53,007 nucleotides of DNA, taken from the NCBI GenBank assembly GCA_017521285.1, contig JAFXDG010000074.1, positions 1 to 53,007 of the forward strand. Reading direction: 5' to 3'. The notes under the pieces are model-generated. The model was not told where the DNA came from. It did no database searches and saw only the letters and a program-made list of their open reading frames with translations. The position numbers and the translations under genes are program-made. The DNA comes from Bacteroidaceae bacterium (lineage in GTDB: Bacteria > Bacteroidota > Bacteroidia > Bacteroidales > Bacteroidaceae). This document shows, in pieces, positions 17,662 through 24,915 of this stretch (position 1 is its first letter; each line of letters begins with the position of its first letter).

Positions 17662-17950
17662 ATGTACCTGCACGAGTATGACAATTGGTGGAACTTCCGC
17701 TACGACAAAGAGCGTGTGATACTCAAAGGAACACTTTGCACATCAGTCGGTAAACGAGCGACAACGTAAACTCATCAACATGCAGTTCGATGGTTTCTTC
17801 GGAAAACTCACTACAGGAAAATGGGCAAAGATTGCCAAATGTTCGTCTGACACAGCACTGAACGACATCAAAGACCTTTTGGCAAAAGGCATGTTGGTGA
17901 AAAACGAAGAGGGTGGACGAAGCACAAACTATTCACTTACAGAAGTGTAG
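17662..17950 (+). pseudogene. Fic-family gene remnant with large internal deletion
   Basis: The 5' part encodes MYLHEYDNWWNFRYDKERVI, typical of the N-terminus of DUF4172-type Fic proteins, then runs out of frame and stops at 17767. In another frame from about 17740 the sequence reads NERQRKLINMQFDGFFGKL, then KWAKIAKCSSDTALNDI, LLAKGMLV and GGRSTNYSL, ending at 17950. That is the winged-helix-like C-terminal tail of the same family. The roughly 250-residue centre with the HPFxxGNGR AMP-transfer motif is missing, so the gene cannot make an active Fic enzyme. It is preceded by repeat arrays and a surviving promoter box. Confidence 0.8.
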
Positions 17951-17980
17951 GCATAATACAAATATTAAAAGACTACAACC

Positions 17981-19441
17981 ATGATGAAAAGAAAAAGTGT
18001 TTTATGGGCGGCACTGCTGATGGCCGCCGTGAGCCTGCTTTCGTGTACGGAAGAAGGGGTGACCATTAAGGGAATGGTGGAGGACATGGAGAAGGAGAAA
18101 GACACCCCCATCTGTTTTCTCACAAGGAATCCGCTGACTACCGACACATGCTACGTGACACTGACGGCAGAGGGAACATTTGAACAACGTCTGCCAATAA
18201 AGGAGAGACGAGAACTCTACCTGATGGTAAACAAAAAAATTGTCGTCCGTTTTTTGGTGGAAAGAGGAGATATAGTGGATTTGTCGTGGAAAGGCTACAG
18301 TCCGTCAACGACCATACGGTTTGCAGACCCGGCCCGTGAACGGGAAAGAATGCTGAGCGAACTGTTGACGGAGCGGTTTAATCCCAAATGGAATGCCCTG
18401 TCAGAAAAGGTCTCCAGAGCCACCCCACCTTACGATGCGACTCTGCTGGACGACATAGAGAAATATGCGAATGAATATCGGCAGACGATAGAAGAGTTTG
18501 AGCAAGAGCACGGGGTATTACCTCACAAAGAAGCTTTTTTAGTGGATGGCTACTTCAATGCACTGGGTCCGGTGCAATACTCCCTTGAAGCTATAGAGCA
18601 GTTGAAGCAACGCGGACTTCGGAGCGGACTGCCTGAGGATACCGTAACGGGAAAAGCGGCCTACGAAGTGTTGCCCGCCCGCTACTTGGCACACAGGGCT
18701 TACCGCAGTTTCCTTTGGAACTGGACCAACCTGTACGTAAGGAAATTGACTGGTCCGGCGGATAGTGTGACCTCCCTGTACGAACGGTTCATCGAGCGTA
18801 TGGACACCACATTCCGCATCATGCAGGACAGGGAAACAGCCGAATGGGCATTGGCCTACCGTGCTCCCTTCACCGAGTTTGATTTGGCACAAAATGAAGC
18901 CCTGTCCTATCTGAATCATCTGAAAAACGAACTCACGTTCTCTTGGGCAAAGGAGTATGTACAGCAGACAATAGACAAATTGACCCCTTACCAAGCGGGG
19001 AAACAAGCACCTGATTTCCTTCTGGTAGATGAATCGGGAAAGGAATATACGTTAGCCGACTTTCGTGGGAAGTATCTCTACATAGGATTCTGGAGCAGAG
19101 GATGCCGTGTGTGCCACAGGGAATTCAAGCATATTCCCGCTCTGCGCGAGAAATACCGTGCTTTTGATGACAGGCTTGCATACGCATTCGTCTATCTCGG
19201 AGAAGAGGAGGATGAAGTTTGGCTCAAGTCAATTGAGAAACATGGTTCGCGCCAAGGCATCAATCTGCGTGCGGCAAAACGCGATGACAATGTGTACAAC
19301 ATTACTGGCTTCCCCACCTACATCCTTATCGGCCCCGATGGAAAGATGGTGGAACACCACACCGCCCGTCCTTCGGAACTTCTGCAAACCGGGGAGAATG
19401 TGTTAGACAAGGCATTGCAGGGGAAACAGAAGCAAGATTAA
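17981..19441 (+). CDS. Thioredoxin-fold (TlpA-like) lipoprotein
   Basis: A 486-residue protein with a lipoprotein signal (lipobox SLLSC). The N-terminal half (about 25-330) is the helical and beta region found ahead of TlpA domains in Bacteroides thiol-disulfide proteins. Residues about 345-480 form a thioredoxin fold: GKQAPDFLLVDESGKEYTLADFRGKYLYIGFW, redox pair CRVC within SRGCRVCHRE, and the cis-proline region TGFPTYILIGPDGK. The active site is CRVC rather than the common C-G/x-P-C. It probably acts in envelope thiol redox. Followed by a strong terminator. Confidence 0.85.
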   Translation: MMKRKSVLWAALLMAAVSLLSCTEEGVTIKGMVEDMEKEKDTPICFLTRNPLTTDTCYVTLTAEGTFEQRLPIKERRELYLMVNKKIVVRFLVERGDIVDLSWKGYSPSTTIRFADPARERERMLSELLTERFNPKWNALSEKVSRATPPYDATLLDDIEKYANEYRQTIEEFEQEHGVLPHKEAFLVDGYFNALGPVQYSLEAIEQLKQRGLRSGLPEDTVTGKAAYEVLPARYLAHRAYRSFLWNWTNLYVRKLTGPADSVTSLYERFIERMDTTFRIMQDRETAEWALAYRAPFTEFDLAQNEALSYLNHLKNELTFSWAKEYVQQTIDKLTPYQAGKQAPDFLLVDESGKEYTLADFRGKYLYIGFWSRGCRVCHREFKHIPALREKYRAFDDRLAYAFVYLGEEEDEVWLKSIEKHGSRQGINLRAAKRDDNVYNITGFPTYILIGPDGKMVEHHTARPSELLQTGENVLDKALQGKQKQD

Positions 19442-19471
19442 AATTAAGGAAAGAATAAAAACAAGACAATG

Positions 19472-19529
19472 AAGAGGGGAGAAATCCTGTGGGCTTTGCA
19501 GATGAAACCACAGAATTTCTCCCCTCTTT
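19472..19529 (+). terminator. Rho-independent terminator after the thioredoxin-fold gene
   Basis: The 21-bp arms 19472-19492 and 19508-19528 (core gaggggagaaat) pair with one mismatch around a 15-nt loop and run into TTT. It separates this gene from the BlaI-like unit. Confidence 0.8.
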
Positions 19530-19538
19530 ACATCTTTT

Positions 19539-19576
19539 AACGGTAAAGATTCGTTTTATAACGGAAAGATTTCGTT
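19539..19576. promoter_or_regulatory. Two tandem AACG-n9-CGTT dyads (candidate BlaI-like operator)
   Basis: aacggtaaagattcgtt (19539-19555) and aacggaaagatttcgtt (19560-19576) are 17-bp imperfect dyads whose starts are exactly 21 bp apart. The second overlaps a promoter-like box TTCCTTTG (19575-19582). Position and symmetry fit an autoregulatory operator for the repressor encoded at 19624. Inferred, not known. Confidence 0.65.
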
Positions 19577-19582
19577 CCTTTG
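19575..19582 (+). promoter_or_regulatory. Likely -7 box of the BlaI-like/M56 unit
   Basis: TTCCTTTG, one mismatch to TAnnTTTG, 41 bp before the ATG at 19624, overlapping the second operator-like dyad. Confidence 0.5.
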
Positions 19583-19623
19583 CAGCGTAAGTTTAGTTTA
19601 TAACCCGTAAAAGAGAGAAAACG

Positions 19624-20019
19624 ATGAAGAATCTGAGTCCGAAAGAAGAGATTATCATGAACCTGTTGTGGGACAACGGCCCCATGTTTGTGAAGGAGAT
19701 GCTGGCGTTCTACGATGACCCGAAGCCCCACTTCAATACCGTGTCCACCTTTGTACGCATCCTGGAGGATGAAGGCTACATCGGGCACCGTGCCTTCGGT
19801 GTGTCGTACCAGTACTATCCGCTTGTCAGCCGCAACGACTACCACAAGCGCACCGTGCGCAATGTCATCAGCAAGTATTTCAACAACTCTTACATGGGAC
19901 TGGTGTCAGCCTTAGTGAAGGAAGAGGAGATTTCCCTCGACGAACTGAAGGAACTGATACGTCAGGTGGAAGAGGCTCCCTCCAACTCCCCCAAAGGGGA
20001 AGAGGCCCAAGAACAGTAA
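19624..20019 (+). CDS. BlaI/MecI/CopY-family repressor
   Basis: A 131-residue winged-helix repressor. The N-terminal half reads LSPKEEIIMNLLWDNGPMFVKEML, then NTVSTFVRILEDEGYIGHRAFG, the recognition helix and wing of the BlaI family. The C-terminal half is the dimerisation helix set (YHKRTVRNVISKYFNNSYMGLVSALVKEEEIS). The family is normally released from DNA by proteolysis triggered by a BlaR1/M56 sensor, which is the next gene. The target genes are unknown; nothing here is a beta-lactamase. Candidate operators lie at 19539-19576. Confidence 0.93.
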   Translation: MKNLSPKEEIIMNLLWDNGPMFVKEMLAFYDDPKPHFNTVSTFVRILEDEGYIGHRAFGVSYQYYPLVSRNDYHKRTVRNVISKYFNNSYMGLVSALVKEEEISLDELKELIRQVEEAPSNSPKGEEAQEQ

Positions 20020-20101
20020 ATGAGAATTAATAACAATGTAAAATGTACCATTCCTCATTCCTTCCCTTCCGGGGAGGGTCAGGGAGAGACTTTTTTAACT
20101 T

Positions 20102-22888
20102 ATGACCACCTTTTTCCTATACCTGATGAAGTCGGTGCTCTGTCTGGCGCTGTTCTATCCATTCTACATGGTGCTGCTCAGCCGCGAGACCTTCCACCGC
20201 TTCAACCGCATGGCGCTCATCAGCATCCTGCTGGCGTCGGTAGTCATTCCTGCCTGCCGCATCACCACCGAGGAACCTATGCTGCTGAGCCAGCTCTACC
20301 AGCGGTGGGAACATTGGCTGACGGGGCAAGAGGTTGAAACGGCTACAGCTGTAGCCTATGCAGATTGGGCCGACGTGGAGTTTGCCACTATGTCCCTTGC
20401 TGACGACGACACATTAGCAGTGGCTCCGGCCTTTTCGCTCGGCGATTTCTTGAGCGAACATTGGGGCGACCTGCTCTTTCTGATCTATGTCGCAGGCATC
20501 CTTTTCCTGATTGGCCGCCACATCGCTTCCCTGGTCCGCCTCTTCGGTCTGCTCAAGCGGGGACAGATGCAACGCCTCGACGATGGCACCTGCCTCTATC
20601 TCCATCAGCAGACTGACATTGCACCGTTCAGTTGGATGAAGTACATCGTCATCTCCGAAGCGGACTACCGCGAAAACGGGCGTCAGATTGTGACTCACGA
20701 ACAGGCCCACATCAGTAACCGTCATTCGTGGGACCTGTTGCTGGTGGAGGTCTGCCTGCTGGCCCAGTGGTTCAATCCCGCAGCCTGGTTGCTCCGTCAG
20801 GAGTTGCAGAACATCCACGAATACGAAGCCGACGATACCGTGCTTCGCCGGGGCATCAATGCCAGGGAATACCAATTATTGATTATAAAAAAGGCCGTCG
20901 GCGCAAGGCTCTACTCTCTTGCCAACAGCCTTAATCACAGTTCACTTAAAAAACGTCTAACTATGATGATGAAAGAAAAGTCACATCCATGGGCACGGTT
21001 GAAGTACCTCTATGTACTCCCGTTGGCCGCTATTTCAATGGTAGCGTTCGCCCACACTGAAGCCGCGAATAACAGTAACGGCATTTCAGAGGCCAAAGGT
21101 ACGGAAGTTTTGGCAAATAACCAAATTCCCGGTGTAAAATCTTCAGAAAATGAGAAAGTCCTGATTGTGGTGGACGGCAAACTGACCATTCAGGAAACCG
21201 AACCGATAGATTGGACGAATGAAGACCTTGCCAAGCACATCGGTGTCACTCCCGAAGAGATTGCCCAGATAGAGGTGATAAAGAAGCCCGAAATACTGGC
21301 GCAGTGGAATATTCCCGGAGCAACTGGAGCCATACTGGTCACCACCAAGAAGGCAAAAGCGGCTGATGAGACAGCCGAGGCAGCCAAGGAGAAGTTCACC
21401 GTCACCGTCAACGATGCAGGTGAATACAGCTACGGTCCCATGGGCAGCACACTGAAGAAGGGAACGCTGGACGATATCTATCAGTATATCTGTGATATGC
21501 AGAGGAAACTCCAAGCCGACGGTGGAGGAAGACACTTCTTGGTGAATGTGGAAGCCAGCCCCAAAGCTCCGAGAAAGAGCGTAGAGAAAGTGAAGGAGAC
21601 ACTCCGCAAAGCTTGGGCATTAAGAATTACATACAGCCAAAAAGAAGAGAAAGAGACTGTCGTTGACCATCTGATACTAATCGGCAAACCTAAGCATAAC
21701 GAAAAAGAGGGCAACATAGAGGTGGAACGTGCCGAAGAAGTCTTCATGGTAGTAGAAAACATGCCCGAGTTCCCCGGTGGCAATGCCGAATTGATGAAGT
21801 TCCTTGCCAAGAATATCAAATATCCCGCCGAGGCTCAGCAGAAGGGCGAGCAGGGACGAGTGATGGTACAGTTCGTTGTGGGCAAGGACGGCAAGTTGAG
21901 CGACATTAAAATAATGAGAAGCATTTCGCCCACTTTGGATGCCGAAGCCATCCGCGTAATCAAGGCCATGCCCACATGGAAACCCGGCACTCAGCGCGGA
22001 CAGGCGGTAGCGGTGAAATATACCATTCCCATTTCCTTCCGTCTGCAAGGAAGTAAAGGTGACGATAAGCCCGTAGCCAGTGACATACAGGTGGTGAGTG
22101 TGACTAAAGCCAACAATGAGAACTCCAAGCCCATTCCCACAGACCCCGTCAAGGATTCCAACGGCGAGGAAGTCTTCATGGTTGTTGAGAAGATGCCCGA
22201 GTTCCCCGGTGGCACAGCTGAGCTGATGAAGTTCTTGCAACAGAACATCAAATACCCCGAGCAAGCCCGGAAGGACAGCATCCAAGGCCGCGTCATTGTG
22301 CAGTTCACCATCAAGAAGACAGGTGAGGTCAGCAACACGACCGTTATTCGTAGCGTTTCCCCCGAACTGGATGCCGAAGCCATCCGTGTAATCAACGCCA
22401 TGCCCCTTTGGACTCCCGGTGAGCAAAAAGGTGAACCTGTAAACGTGAAGTTCACACTGCCCATCCAATTCCGATTGGTAAGCGGAAAGGGAAAAAGCAC
22501 GCAGTTTACCGCTGTGGTCAATGGAAAGACCATCGTGGTAGAGTCGCAACCTACAACAAGAGCAAGATATGCCGAAGGGCGAGAAGCCATGTTGAGCTTC
22601 TTCCAAAGTCGTCTGAAGTTTGACAAAAGTCTTTCGGATAAGGTTGCGGAACACGTCCTGTTGCAGGCTTTCATCAGCCCCGAGGGCAAATTGATTGGAT
22701 ATAACGACATCACCAGAAAGAACAATTTGGAAACCCCCGATGCGCTGATTCAAGAGGCCCATCGGGTAGCCGACCTGCTCCCCAAAGAGGGATGGGTTCC
22801 TGCCGTGCTCAACGGAAAGCCCGTGAATGGTAGTGTCGCAATTCCTGTATCCTTCCGATTCAAGGGGATTCCCCAGAAAGGTGTTTGA
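20102..22888 (+). CDS. M56 (BlaR1-like) membrane peptidase fused to three TonB C-terminal-like domains
   Basis: A 928-residue protein. Residues 1-320 are a BlaR1-type M56 peptidase: several membrane segments (first near 5-27), zinc motif HEQAH at 199-203 and a downstream HEYEAD around 238-243. A further membrane helix (YVLPLAAISMVAFAH) is followed by a periplasmic part. That part has a carboxypeptidase-like/TonB-plug-like stretch (IGVTPEEIAQIEVIKKPEI ... GAILVTTKK), then TonB_C domains at about 548-650 and 689-792 (both starting MVVE-MPEFPGG) and a degenerate third at about 829-922. M56-TonB fusions occur in Bacteroidetes; I infer that it senses an envelope signal and inactivates the adjacent repressor. 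A tri-TonB tail is notable. Confidence 0.88.
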   Translation: MTTFFLYLMKSVLCLALFYPFYMVLLSRETFHRFNRMALISILLASVVIPACRITTEEPMLLSQLYQRWEHWLTGQEVETATAVAYADWADVEFATMSLADDDTLAVAPAFSLGDFLSEHWGDLLFLIYVAGILFLIGRHIASLVRLFGLLKRGQMQRLDDGTCLYLHQQTDIAPFSWMKYIVISEADYRENGRQIVTHEQAHISNRHSWDLLLVEVCLLAQWFNPAAWLLRQELQNIHEYEADDTVLRRGINAREYQLLIIKKAVGARLYSLANSLNHSSLKKRLTMMMKEKSHPWARLKYLYVLPLAAISMVAFAHTEAANNSNGISEAKGTEVLANNQIPGVKSSENEKVLIVVDGKLTIQETEPIDWTNEDLAKHIGVTPEEIAQIEVIKKPEILAQWNIPGATGAILVTTKKAKAADETAEAAKEKFTVTVNDAGEYSYGPMGSTLKKGTLDDIYQYICDMQRKLQADGGGRHFLVNVEASPKAPRKSVEKVKETLRKAWALRITYSQKEEKETVVDHLILIGKPKHNEKEGNIEVERAEEVFMVVENMPEFPGGNAELMKFLAKNIKYPAEAQQKGEQGRVMVQFVVGKDGKLSDIKIMRSISPTLDAEAIRVIKAMPTWKPGTQRGQAVAVKYTIPISFRLQGSKGDDKPVASDIQVVSVTKANNENSKPIPTDPVKDSNGEEVFMVVEKMPEFPGGTAELMKFLQQNIKYPEQARKDSIQGRVIVQFTIKKTGEVSNTTVIRSVSPELDAEAIRVINAMPLWTPGEQKGEPVNVKFTLPIQFRLVSGKGKSTQFTAVVNGKTIVVESQPTTRARYAEGREAMLSFFQSRLKFDKSLSDKVAEHVLLQAFISPEGKLIGYNDITRKNNLETPDALIQEAHRVADLLPKEGWVPAVLNGKPVNGSVAIPVSFRFKGIPQKGV

Positions 22889-22937
22889 CTACTCAAAGCT
22901 GATGGCTGATTAGCTCAGTCAATCATGATTCATACCC

Positions 22938-22992
22938 TCTCAGTCATTTTTCGGACGAAGTCCTCAACAACTCGTCCGAAAAATGACTGAGA
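22938..22992. repeat. Perfect 21-bp hairpin containing gtcatttttcggacg
   Basis: 22938-22958 and 22972-22992 are perfect inverted copies around a 13-nt loop. The 15-mer gtcatttttcggacg recurs at 27186-27200 just after the shortened trkA. There is no T-run, so a simple terminator is only one option. It lies between the M56 gene and the WG-repeat gene. Confidence 0.8.
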
Positions 22993-23046
22993 CCGTCCCC
23001 AAAAACAGGGAAATGAATGTTTTATCTACAAAACTCCTGCTATGTG

Positions 23047-24393
23047 ATGAAAAAACTCTTTTTACTCACTTGTTCCCTTTTTCTTGCAGCAGCTTACGGC
23101 TTTGCACAAGAGGACGATATATTGGAATATCAATATGATCCCGTAACTGACAAAGGTATTGGCTTTGCCAATTCTAAGGGGGAAATCGTCATACCTGCCG
23201 ACAGATTCGGACATGTATATGAATCCCGTTTGGACAAAATCACATTTGTTCTTTTTAATGACGGTCCCAAGGGCATTTATGCCATCAATCGGAAAGGGGA
23301 ACCACTGTTCGAAGTGTTCTGCTTCGACAATGGTCCCGACTACGTTCAGGAAGGAGTGTTCCGCATCTTGAAAGATGGGAAAATGGGCTTTGCCAATATG
23401 GACGGCGAAGTGGTCATCAAACCTCAATTCGATTTTGTATGGCCTTTCCAAGAATGCGGATATGCTGTATTCAATACGGGAGGTAAGAGGGTCATATATG
23501 ATACTCACAATAACTATTCGACATGGAAAGGCGGGAAATGGGGAATCATCAATAAAAAAGGAGAAATGGTTTTACCACCCACCTATGAAGAAAATTATGG
23601 TCCTCGCGGTTTCATCATAGACGGCAAGCGTGTACCCATTGAAGAAGTCATTGAAGCGAGAGGTTTGCCCAAGATGTACGATACCTCCCACTTGCAGGCG
23701 GTTGACACTGCCCGAATAAAAGACCCATTCTTCAAGGTCCTGTACAAACGTTACCTCACCACCCTGCCCTTTGAACGTAACGTGTTGAACAAGCAAGTAG
23801 GAAACACTCTGCCCTATCGGACTAACAGCTATTTTCAAAAGACATATCCCTTCTATTACGATAGTGAGTACATAGAGCCGAAGGACTTGAACCTCTATTG
23901 CCACTACAACGACACGGTGAAGGAACCCTGTGAAGAGGCATTCATCCAAGTGATAGGCCAGACGACGGGGGATTACCTCCTGGCTGTGCTCTACATGATT
24001 GGAGCCGACCACTCCACATTCCAATACTCCATCGTCACCTACGACTACGAAGGGAACTACATCGACCAATTGCCATTCACCAAACGTTATGACAGAGGGT
24101 ACAGAAAAGAGGGACTTATCAGGGAAGACCTGAAAATATTCACCTATGAACTGACCTTCGACACACCGCAAATGGTCTATACCACATCTCCCCGACCAAC
24201 GGGAGCAAAGTTCGATGACAAAATCGGACAACGCATGGACTGTATCTATACCATCACCGAAGATGGTCACTTCAAACTTGTGAAGAAATACCTCTTCGAT
24301 CCCAAACTCTATACCAGCGACTATTTCTTCAACAAAGGGTTGATTAAAAAAGGGGACGAAACTTCAATATGGACTCTTCAACCCAACAATTGA
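23047..24393 (+). CDS. WG-repeat exported protein
   Basis: A 448-residue protein from the ATG at 23047 with a signal peptide ending AYGFAQ; the longer reading from 23017 adds ten residues before the signal. It has WG-type repeats: GIGFANSKGEIVIPA, GIYAINRKGEPLFE, KMGFANMDGEVVIKPQFDFVWPF and KWGIINKKGEMVLPPTYEE. The C-terminal half (about 200-448) has no recognised motif. WG-repeat proteins form beta structures of unknown, often binding, function. No promoter box was found; it follows the hairpin at 22938. Confidence 0.85.
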   Translation: MKKLFLLTCSLFLAAAYGFAQEDDILEYQYDPVTDKGIGFANSKGEIVIPADRFGHVYESRLDKITFVLFNDGPKGIYAINRKGEPLFEVFCFDNGPDYVQEGVFRILKDGKMGFANMDGEVVIKPQFDFVWPFQECGYAVFNTGGKRVIYDTHNNYSTWKGGKWGIINKKGEMVLPPTYEENYGPRGFIIDGKRVPIEEVIEARGLPKMYDTSHLQAVDTARIKDPFFKVLYKRYLTTLPFERNVLNKQVGNTLPYRTNSYFQKTYPFYYDSEYIEPKDLNLYCHYNDTVKEPCEEAFIQVIGQTTGDYLLAVLYMIGADHSTFQYSIVTYDYEGNYIDQLPFTKRYDRGYRKEGLIREDLKIFTYELTFDTPQMVYTTSPRPTGAKFDDKIGQRMDCIYTITEDGHFKLVKKYLFDPKLYTSDYFFNKGLIKKGDETSIWTLQPNN

Positions 24394-24518
24394 GAGTAAG
24401 TCAACCAACATCAAAAATAAAGTTTAACCCGGTCAACCCAAACTACAAATAAGACTGAAAGTAGTCGACTAAAATCGTTAGCATACATTCAAAAACATAA
24501 AATGATGCTTCACTTCTT

Positions 24519-24603
24519 TATTTCACGTCACGAAACAAATATTTCACGTCGTGAAATGAGTATTCCAAAGCGTGAAATGACTATTCTGCGACGTGAAATG
24601 AAG
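24519..24603. repeat. Array of 21-bp units with TTTCACG/CGTGAAA cores
   Basis: Four units begin at 24519-24520, 24541, 24561 and 24582. TTTCACGT occurs at 24521 and 24542 (21 bp apart), and GTGAAA-type words at 24530, 24551, 24572 and 24593 (21 bp each). Unit 2 is nearly a perfect palindrome, ATTTCACGTCGTGAAAT. The left end has the TTTCACG orientation and the right end CGTGAAA, so 24511-24531 and 24586-24606 can pair with few mismatches. Confidence 0.85.
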
Positions 24604-24900
24604 AAATGATACAGTTGTTTTTGTTTTTATGGCCACATTTTCAATGTTTTATGCCGTACTTCTCTTATTTCATAGCTTGGAGATTCAATAGGGGCAGTTT
24701 GAAAAGTCGGGTTGTATATAATAGGTTTTATCGGACAGCAATAATTTCAGTATAAGACAAAGAGTCGCTGAATAGTCACCCCAAAAAGCAACAGATTTGA
24801 AAACATGTGAAATGATGTTAGGCACAATAACCAAACTATGAATTGGGGTTAATCTTTTATAAAAAAATTACTTTTGGACAGGGTTTGTGTTTTTTATAGA

Positions 24901-24908
24901 TAACTTTG
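24901..24908 (+). promoter_or_regulatory. Bacteroidetes -7 box very close to trkH
   Basis: TAACTTTG, a full match to TAnnTTTG, only 7 bp before the ATG at 24916. It implies a leaderless or nearly leaderless mRNA if both promoter and start are correct. TTTG words occur at 24873 and 24884, but neither has standard spacing. Confidence 0.5.
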
Positions 24909-24915
24909 TGCAGTT

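Larger units (their letters stand above)
24394..24915. other. Intergenic region upstream of trkH
   Basis: About 520 bp with no gene. It contains the 21-bp repeat array (24519-24603) and the trkH promoter box (24901-24908). The rest is AT-rich with no further structure seen. Confidence 0.75.

Noticed and set aside
21677-22762. 361-codon open frame antisense to the M56-TonB gene
   Set aside because: Shadow of well-conserved TonB_C domains on the plus strand.
19624-22888. Beta-lactam resistance operon
   Set aside because: BlaI and M56 proteins are present, but there is no beta-lactamase or penicillin-binding protein gene; M56-TonB fusions in Bacteroidetes serve other, unknown roles.
24519-24603. 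CRISPR array
   Set aside because: Units are contiguous 21-bp degenerate repeats without unique spacers, and no cas gene is present.
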